Part shown: in pieces, positions 44,124 through 48,498 of the stretch
Numbering within the stretch: position 1 is the first letter of the stretch
How the letters are laid out: each line of letters starts with the position of its first letter
Assembly (NCBI RefSeq): GCF_007625055.1
Contig: NZ_VMQS01000011.1
Span: 1 to 48,498, forward strand
Length of the DNA: 48,498 nucleotides
Direction of reading: 5' to 3'
DNA from: Halomonas sp.
Lineage (GTDB): Bacteria; Pseudomonadota; Gammaproteobacteria; Pseudomonadales; Halomonadaceae
Made by a program: the position numbers and the translations under genes
The notes under the pieces: generated by a model
Told to the model about the DNA's origin: nothing
The model's database searches: none
The model's input: only the letters and a program-made list of their open reading frames with translations

Positions 44124-45839
44124 ATGGCACCACAACCTTCAGCCCTCATGCTTCCCAGCTACACCAGCAGCACCGCTCAAAAGCCACTGCTGGGCATGAC
44201 GATTGGCGACAAGTTTGACCAGATTGTTGCCGAGTACCCGGATAACGATGCACTGATCGTGCTCCATCAGGATATTCACTGGTGCTATCGTCAACTACAG
44301 GAGGAGGTCAACCGCTGTGCCCGCGCTCTGTTGGCCATTGGCGTCAAACCTGGCGACCGTGTGGCCATCTGGGCGCCCAACTGCAGCGAGTGGACGCTGA
44401 CCCAGTTTGCCACCGCCAAGGTGGGCGCCATTCTGGTCAATATCAATCCGGCGTATCGCACCCACGAGCTTGAATACGCTCTCAATCAGTCCGGCGCCCG
44501 TTTCCTGGTTACCGCTGACAGTTTCAGGTTATCCGATTATCGCGCCATGCTGATGGAACTGGCACCGGAGCTTAGCGCCAGCCCCGAGGGTCAGCTGAAA
44601 TCCCAGAAGCTGCCGGAACTGGAATGCGTGATCAATCTTAGCGCTGAAAAATACTCCGGTATGTGGCGCTGGACGGATTTCATGGCGCAGTCTGACACCG
44701 TCAGCCAGCAAGACGTTAACGACTTGCAGGCCACCCTGCAGTTTGATGACCCTATCAACATTCAGTACACCTCGGGCACTACCGGCTTTCCCAAAGGGGC
44801 GACCCTGTCTCACCACAACATTCTGAACAACGGCTTTTTCGTTGCTGAAAGCATGGGCTTTACCAGTGACGACCGCCTGGTGATTCCGGTCCCCCTCTAC
44901 CACTGCTTTGGCATGGTCATGGGTAACCTTGGCTGCATGACCCATGGCGCCGCCATGATCTATCCGGGTGAAGGGTTTGAACCGGAAGCGGTGCTCAAGG
45001 CGGTTCATTCCCAGCGCGCCACGGCCCTTTTCGGGGTGCCGACCATGTTTATTGCCGAACTGGACCATCCTGAATTTGATCAATTCGATCTTTCAACCCT
45101 GCGTACCGGGATCATGGCAGGCTCTATCTGCCCGGCCGAAGTCATGCGCCAGGTGATCAACAAGATGAACATGAAAGGTGTGCAGATTGCCTACGGCATG
45201 ACCGAAACCAGCCCGGTTTCCACACAGACCGGCGCCGATGACAGCATTGAGAAGCGCGTTTCCACCGTCGGCCGTACCCAACCGCACCTGGAAACCAAGA
45301 TTGTTGACCCTGGCAACGGCGGCATTCTGCCACGTGGCGAGATCGGCGAGCTGTGCACCCGGGGTTACAGCATCATGCTCAAGTACTGGAATAACGACAA
45401 GGCCACCCAGGAAGCCATCGATGAAGCCGGCTGGATGCACACCGGCGACCTCGCCACCATGGATGAAGAAGGCTACGTCCAGATTGTCGGGCGCATCAAG
45501 GATATGGTGATCCGCGGTGGTGAAAACGTCTATCCCAAGGAAATCGAGGAATTCCTGTATACCCACCCGGCAATTTCCGAGGTGCAGGTCACCGGCGTGC
45601 CCGACAAGAAATACGGCGAGGAACTGATTGCCTGGGTCAAGCTCAACGGTAGCAACGACGACATCACCAGCGAAGATCTGCGGGCCTTCTGCAAGGGCAA
45701 GATCACCCACTTCAAGATTCCGCGCTACTTCAAATTCGTGGAGGACTTCCCGATGACCGTGACCGGCAAGATCCAGAAGTTCAAGATGCGCGAAATCTCC
45801 ATCAAGGAACTCGGACTGGACGATGGCAAAAAGGACTAG
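44124..45839 (+). CDS. Acyl-CoA synthetase of the AMP-binding family
   Basis: A 571-residue ANL-family ligase that activates a carboxylic acid with ATP and CoA. The P-loop is [14 protein letters not shown] (215-228), followed by [45 protein letters not shown], and the catalytic Lys549 in TGKIQKFK. It resembles medium-chain/ACSF2-like ligases more than the acetoacetyl-CoA synthetase AacS. Its place after liuE suggests activation of a branched-chain or short acid such as isovalerate, which is inference. GGAG lies before the ATG at 44124; the 77-bp gap to liuE leaves room for a promoter. Confidence 0.88.
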   Translation: MAPQPSALMLPSYTSSTAQKPLLGMTIGDKFDQIVAEYPDNDALIVLHQDIHWCYRQLQEEVNRCARALLAIGVKPGDRVAIWAPNCSEWTLTQFATAKVGAILVNINPAYRTHELEYALNQSGARFLVTADSFRLSDYRAMLMELAPELSASPEGQLKSQKLPELECVINLSAEKYSGMWRWTDFMAQSDTVSQQDVNDLQATLQFDDPINIQYTSGTTGFPKGATLSHHNILNNGFFVAESMGFTSDDRLVIPVPLYHCFGMVMGNLGCMTHGAAMIYPGEGFEPEAVLKAVHSQRATALFGVPTMFIAELDHPEFDQFDLSTLRTGIMAGSICPAEVMRQVINKMNMKGVQIAYGMTETSPVSTQTGADDSIEKRVSTVGRTQPHLETKIVDPGNGGILPRGEIGELCTRGYSIMLKYWNNDKATQEAIDEAGWMHTGDLATMDEEGYVQIVGRIKDMVIRGGENVYPKEIEEFLYTHPAISEVQVTGVPDKKYGEELIAWVKLNGSNDDITSEDLRAFCKGKITHFKIPRYFKFVEDFPMTVTGKIQKFKMREISIKELGLDDGKKD

Positions 45840-45844
45840 CGCAG

Positions 45845-46657
45845 ATGACGCTTGCCCAGCATTACCAGCAGCATCTCAGCGTAGATAGCGTGCTCGACAA
45901 GGTGGCCAAGCACTACCCTGATGGGCCAACATTTTTTCAGTTGGCCCCACTGGATCAGTTGCATATCGGCGGCATCAAGGCCTCTGCCCGACTGATAGGC
46001 CTGCTAGACCCACACACCCACCCCAGGGTGCTGGATATTGGTGCCGGTGCCGGTGGCTTGATGCGTCAGGCTGCTGACGCCGGTTTCGAAATGCTCGGGC
46101 TGGACATTACTCATGGGTTTAACCGTTTGAATCAGGGGCTTTCGCAGCTGGCCGGGCTGGAACATCGTGCTCACTGCATTACCGCGGATGCGCTGAACCT
46201 GCCCCTGGCAGATGCCAGTATGGACGCCGTGCTGTTCCAGCACAGCTTTCTGAATATGCCGGATAGCGCTAGTGTGCTGCATGAATGCCACCGGGTATTG
46301 CGGCCTGAAGGGAGGCTGGTAATGCATGAAGTGGTCCGCGGCCCGCATGCAAATACCATGCACTATCCGGTACCCTGGGCAAGCGATGCTCGGCACTCTC
46401 ACCTGGAAAGCGCCGATCAGCTACGCCAACAGCTGGAACAGGCCGGCTATCATATCGATCATTTTGTTGACTGGAGTGACGACGCCCTGGCCTGGCGCCA
46501 GCGCCAGCGGGACAAGGAATGCCAGCAGAGCCGTCAGGCAGCATTATCTCCTCAACTGGTCTTCGGTGAGCGCTTTATCACCATGGGCAAGAATCTGGTC
46601 AGTAATCTGAGCAAAGGTGCTATCAGCGTCGTGGAGGTAGGCGCCAGGGTTGGCTAG
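45845..46657 (+). CDS. Class I SAM-dependent methyltransferase
   Basis: A 270-residue protein with the Rossmann-type methyltransferase core. Motif I is VLDIGAGAGG (62-71), followed by the acidic loop LGLDITHG, then ADALNLPLADASMDAVLFQHSFLNM and HRVLRPEGRLVMHEV, as in UbiE-like enzymes. The C-terminal 70 residues do not resemble a family I can name. It starts 5 bp after the acyl-CoA synthetase stop, so the two are probably co-transcribed. Its substrate is unknown. A methyltransferase is not a usual member of liu operons. Confidence 0.75.
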   Translation: MTLAQHYQQHLSVDSVLDKVAKHYPDGPTFFQLAPLDQLHIGGIKASARLIGLLDPHTHPRVLDIGAGAGGLMRQAADAGFEMLGLDITHGFNRLNQGLSQLAGLEHRAHCITADALNLPLADASMDAVLFQHSFLNMPDSASVLHECHRVLRPEGRLVMHEVVRGPHANTMHYPVPWASDARHSHLESADQLRQQLEQAGYHIDHFVDWSDDALAWRQRQRDKECQQSRQAALSPQLVFGERFITMGKNLVSNLSKGAISVVEVGARVG

Positions 46658-46669
46658 ATTTTCGGTCCC

Positions 46670-48112
46670 CTAAGTCAGAAAATGTTTTCTAATCAATCTA
46701 TGCACGAGTCGGCCATAGGGCGGCAGGATATAGCGGGAGGCGTTAAACTTGCCCTTTCTGTAAATGCCCTTGGCCTGGGAGAAGGTCCTAAACCCCTCCG
46801 GGCCGTGATAGGCCCCCATACCGGAGTCGCCCACACCGCCGAAGGGAAGATCATCAACGCCCACATGGGAAACGGTGTCGTTCAGGCAGACTCCGCCGGA
46901 ATGGGTGTTCTTCAGTACTCTTTCGCAGTGGTGCTGATTCCAGTCAAAGTAGTACAAAGCCAGTGGACGCGGGCGCTCGTTGACATACTCAATGGCATCG
47001 TCCAGATGCGTGTAAGGCAGCACCATCATCAAGGGGCCAAAAATTTCATCCTGGGCAATCTGCATAGTGTCGGTCACGTCAAGAACCAGGGTATGCGGCA
47101 TTTTCTGTGTGCCGGTGAGATCTTCGCCGGCCGGGTTGATCTCGATGATCTTTGCGCCCTTTTCACGGGCATCCGTCAAATAGCCTTGCAAACGCTTGTA
47201 CTGGCGCGGGTTGACGATAGCGGTAAAATCCGGGTTGTTGCGTATACTGGGGTAGGAACGGGTTATCTGCGTTTTCCAGGCGTTGACGAATTCCTGCACC
47301 CGGCTTTCCGGGCACAGAACATAGTCCGGGGCCACACAGGTCTGACCGGCGTTCAGACACTTGCCCAGGGCAATCCGTTCGGCGGCCTCCTGCATGGGAT
47401 AGTCCTGGCCGATTATACAAGGGCTCTTGCCGCCCAGCTCCAGAGTCACCGGGGTCAGATTGGCCGCGGCAGCCTGCATGATGTGCTTTCCGACGCTTGT
47501 CGAACCAGTAAACAGTAAATGGTCAAACGGCAGACTGGCGAATGCTTGCGCCACGTCGACTTCACCATTGATGACGGCCACCTGATCTTCCGGGAAGGTT
47601 TCGGCGATCAGCGTTTGCAACAGGGCGCTGGTTTGCGGGGTGGCTTCACTCATCTTGATCATTACCCGGTTACCCGCAGCCAGAGCGGTGATCAATGGCA
47701 CTACTGCCAACTGAATGGGGTAGTTCCAGGGCACCATGATCCCCACCACGCCCAGCGGCTGATATTCCACCCAGGCCTTGCCGGGCCAACTTAACGCGCT
47801 GACGCTGCGCTTCTGGGGCATCATCCATTTGCGCAGTTGTTTGATGGTGTACTTGAGCCCTTCGAGGGTAACCATGATCTCCGCCATTCTGGTTTCATCG
47901 GCAGCTCGCGCTGTGAAGTCCTTGTTGAGGGCCTCAACAAGGGCATTCTGATGATTGAGCAGCATCGGCCTGATGCGACTGATCAGCGCGATACGCTGCT
48001 CTGCATCGGGGTATGGGGACTGGCGGTAGGCCGTTTTCTGGGCAGCAAAGGTCTGCTGCATAGCGGCGGTGTCGGCGTTATTGCCGTGGAGATTTTTCGC
48101 GTCGGCGACCAT
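46670..48112 (-). CDS. calB: Coniferyl aldehyde dehydrogenase-type NAD(P) aldehyde dehydrogenase
   Basis: A 480-residue aldehyde dehydrogenase. The catalytic set is Asn130 in VPWNYP, Glu225 in LELGGKSP and Cys259 in NAGQTCVAP; FTGSTSVGK (201-209) lies at the cofactor site. The C-terminal tail (YGRLVHRLIRKHF) and the overall sequence are those of the CalB group, named for coniferyl aldehyde oxidation in Pseudomonas. Many members oxidise ordinary fatty or aromatic aldehydes, so the substrate is not settled. A GAGG lies nine bases before the ATG. It is convergent with the methyltransferase gene (12 bp between stops). Confidence 0.88.
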   Translation of the reverse strand: MVADAKNLHGNNADTAAMQQTFAAQKTAYRQSPYPDAEQRIALISRIRPMLLNHQNALVEALNKDFTARAADETRMAEIMVTLEGLKYTIKQLRKWMMPQKRSVSALSWPGKAWVEYQPLGVVGIMVPWNYPIQLAVVPLITALAAGNRVMIKMSEATPQTSALLQTLIAETFPEDQVAVINGEVDVAQAFASLPFDHLLFTGSTSVGKHIMQAAAANLTPVTLELGGKSPCIIGQDYPMQEAAERIALGKCLNAGQTCVAPDYVLCPESRVQEFVNAWKTQITRSYPSIRNNPDFTAIVNPRQYKRLQGYLTDAREKGAKIIEINPAGEDLTGTQKMPHTLVLDVTDTMQIAQDEIFGPLMMVLPYTHLDDAIEYVNERPRPLALYYFDWNQHHCERVLKNTHSGGVCLNDTVSHVGVDDLPFGGVGDSGMGAYHGPEGFRTFSQAKGIYRKGKFNASRYILPPYGRLVHRLIRKHFLT

Positions 48113-48243
48113 GGCCCATTGCCTCGAATAAGGAATTCATTATTTATGATGGCCAGATAAACGCCACCAGCGCAACGTAAACATCATCACCCCGCACACC
48201 CTCTCGGGCATTATACCGATCAGCAATGAAAACATCCGCTGGA

Positions 48244-48498
48244 TCACCGCCTGCCTCCAGGCCGTGACGGTTTGGTTGAGGCAGGTTTGCCTGCACGCTC
48301 GGATCGGTTTTTCCCCGCTTTTTTAACCGGGGTTTTCTTTTTTACTCCCGTACCCTTAGCTGCGGGTTTGGAGGGATGCTTGCCCGCCGGTTTGCCTTTT
48401 GGCCCACTGCGTACCTGACCCGTTGGTTTTTTCTTCTTGCTTGGCTTTTTGCCAGGCCCTTTGCCAACTCCCTTACCGGCACCACCGTTGTAGTCGGG
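48244..48498 (-). CDS. C-terminal end of a lysine-rich protein (cut by window edge)
   Basis: Reading the minus strand from the last base, the frame is open for 84 codons to a TGA at 48244-48246. The tail is highly basic, rich in Lys, Gly and Pro (GKGPGKKPSKKKKP, GPKGKPAGKHPSKPAAKG, ending SRPGGRR). No start codon or folded domain is inside the window. Such tails occur on DEAD-box helicases and rRNA pseudouridine synthases, where they bind RNA, but the gene cannot be named from this fragment. Confidence 0.6.
   Translation of the reverse strand, partial: PDYNGGAGKGVGKGPGKKPSKKKKPTGQVRSGPKGKPAGKHPSKPAAKGTGVKKKTPVKKAGKNRSERAGKPASTKPSRPGGRR

Noticed and set aside
1-48498. CRISPR array, prophage, integron or transposon
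   Set aside because: No regularly spaced repeats, integrase, transposase, tRNA-linked attachment site or terminal inverted repeats were seen; gene content and strand layout look like stable chromosome.

Overview
The window is ordinary chromosomal DNA, dense with genes, from a Gram-negative bacterium. I read it as a gammaproteobacterium, most likely Halomonas or a close relative. The reasons are the E. coli-type MntR, PykA, MgsA and TrmJ proteins, a LiuR-controlled leucine pathway, and a PhaJ-like/phosphotransacetylase fusion of the kind found in polyhydroxyalkanoate producers. The genus is inferred from overall similarity only. I found 43 complete protein genes and one gene cut off by the right edge. 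I saw no rRNA, tRNA, CRISPR array, prophage, insertion sequence or toxin-antitoxin pair.

Layout. (1) 1-5943 is central carbon metabolism: gap on the minus strand, divergent from pyk-mgsA-pgi, then trmJ. An 18-bp palindrome resembling a HexR operator lies between gap and pyk. (2) 6035-10993 (minus) holds fabI, a MaoC-phosphotransacetylase fusion, ackA and a NhaC-type antiporter. A PhaR-like TTGC-N3-GCAA site lies in front of fabI. (3) 11123-13151 pairs a small potassium channel with a KefB-like antiporter carrying a TrkA-N domain. (4) 13187-16484 is a manganese ABC transporter divergent from mntR, with palindromes in the shared promoter region. (5) 16536-27931 is a mixed stretch: fructosamine kinase family, squalene/phytoene synthase, a membrane protein with a TelA-family partner, RhlE helicase, a lone prpD, an MgtC/DUF4010 membrane protein, a YehS homologue with an unknown helical protein, TspO and a ketopantoate reductase family protein.

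(6) 28036-46657 is the main functional unit, a branched-chain amino acid block of about 18.6 kb. Minus-strand genes make the valine-branch enzymes (acyl-CoA dehydrogenase, 3-hydroxyisobutyryl-CoA hydrolase, 3-hydroxyisobutyrate dehydrogenase) and a complete Liv-type uptake system (livG, livF, livK, livH, livM). Divergent from these run liuR and liuABCDE, which take isovaleryl-CoA to acetoacetate and acetyl-CoA, followed by an acyl-CoA synthetase and a methyltransferase. Three related palindromes (TTnACGTTwACGTnAA-like) lie in front of livG, liuR and the valine-branch genes, which suggests that LiuR coordinates uptake with both catabolic branches. (7) 46670-48498 has a coniferyl-aldehyde-type dehydrogenase and the lysine-rich C-terminal end of an unidentified protein.

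I did not find a clearly new biological system. The best leads are the three-site LiuR circuit, a Walker A lysine-to-arginine change in LivF, the PhaR-like site ahead of the fabI-pta-ackA genes, and the uncharacterised pairs at 18794-20922 and 25389-26295.
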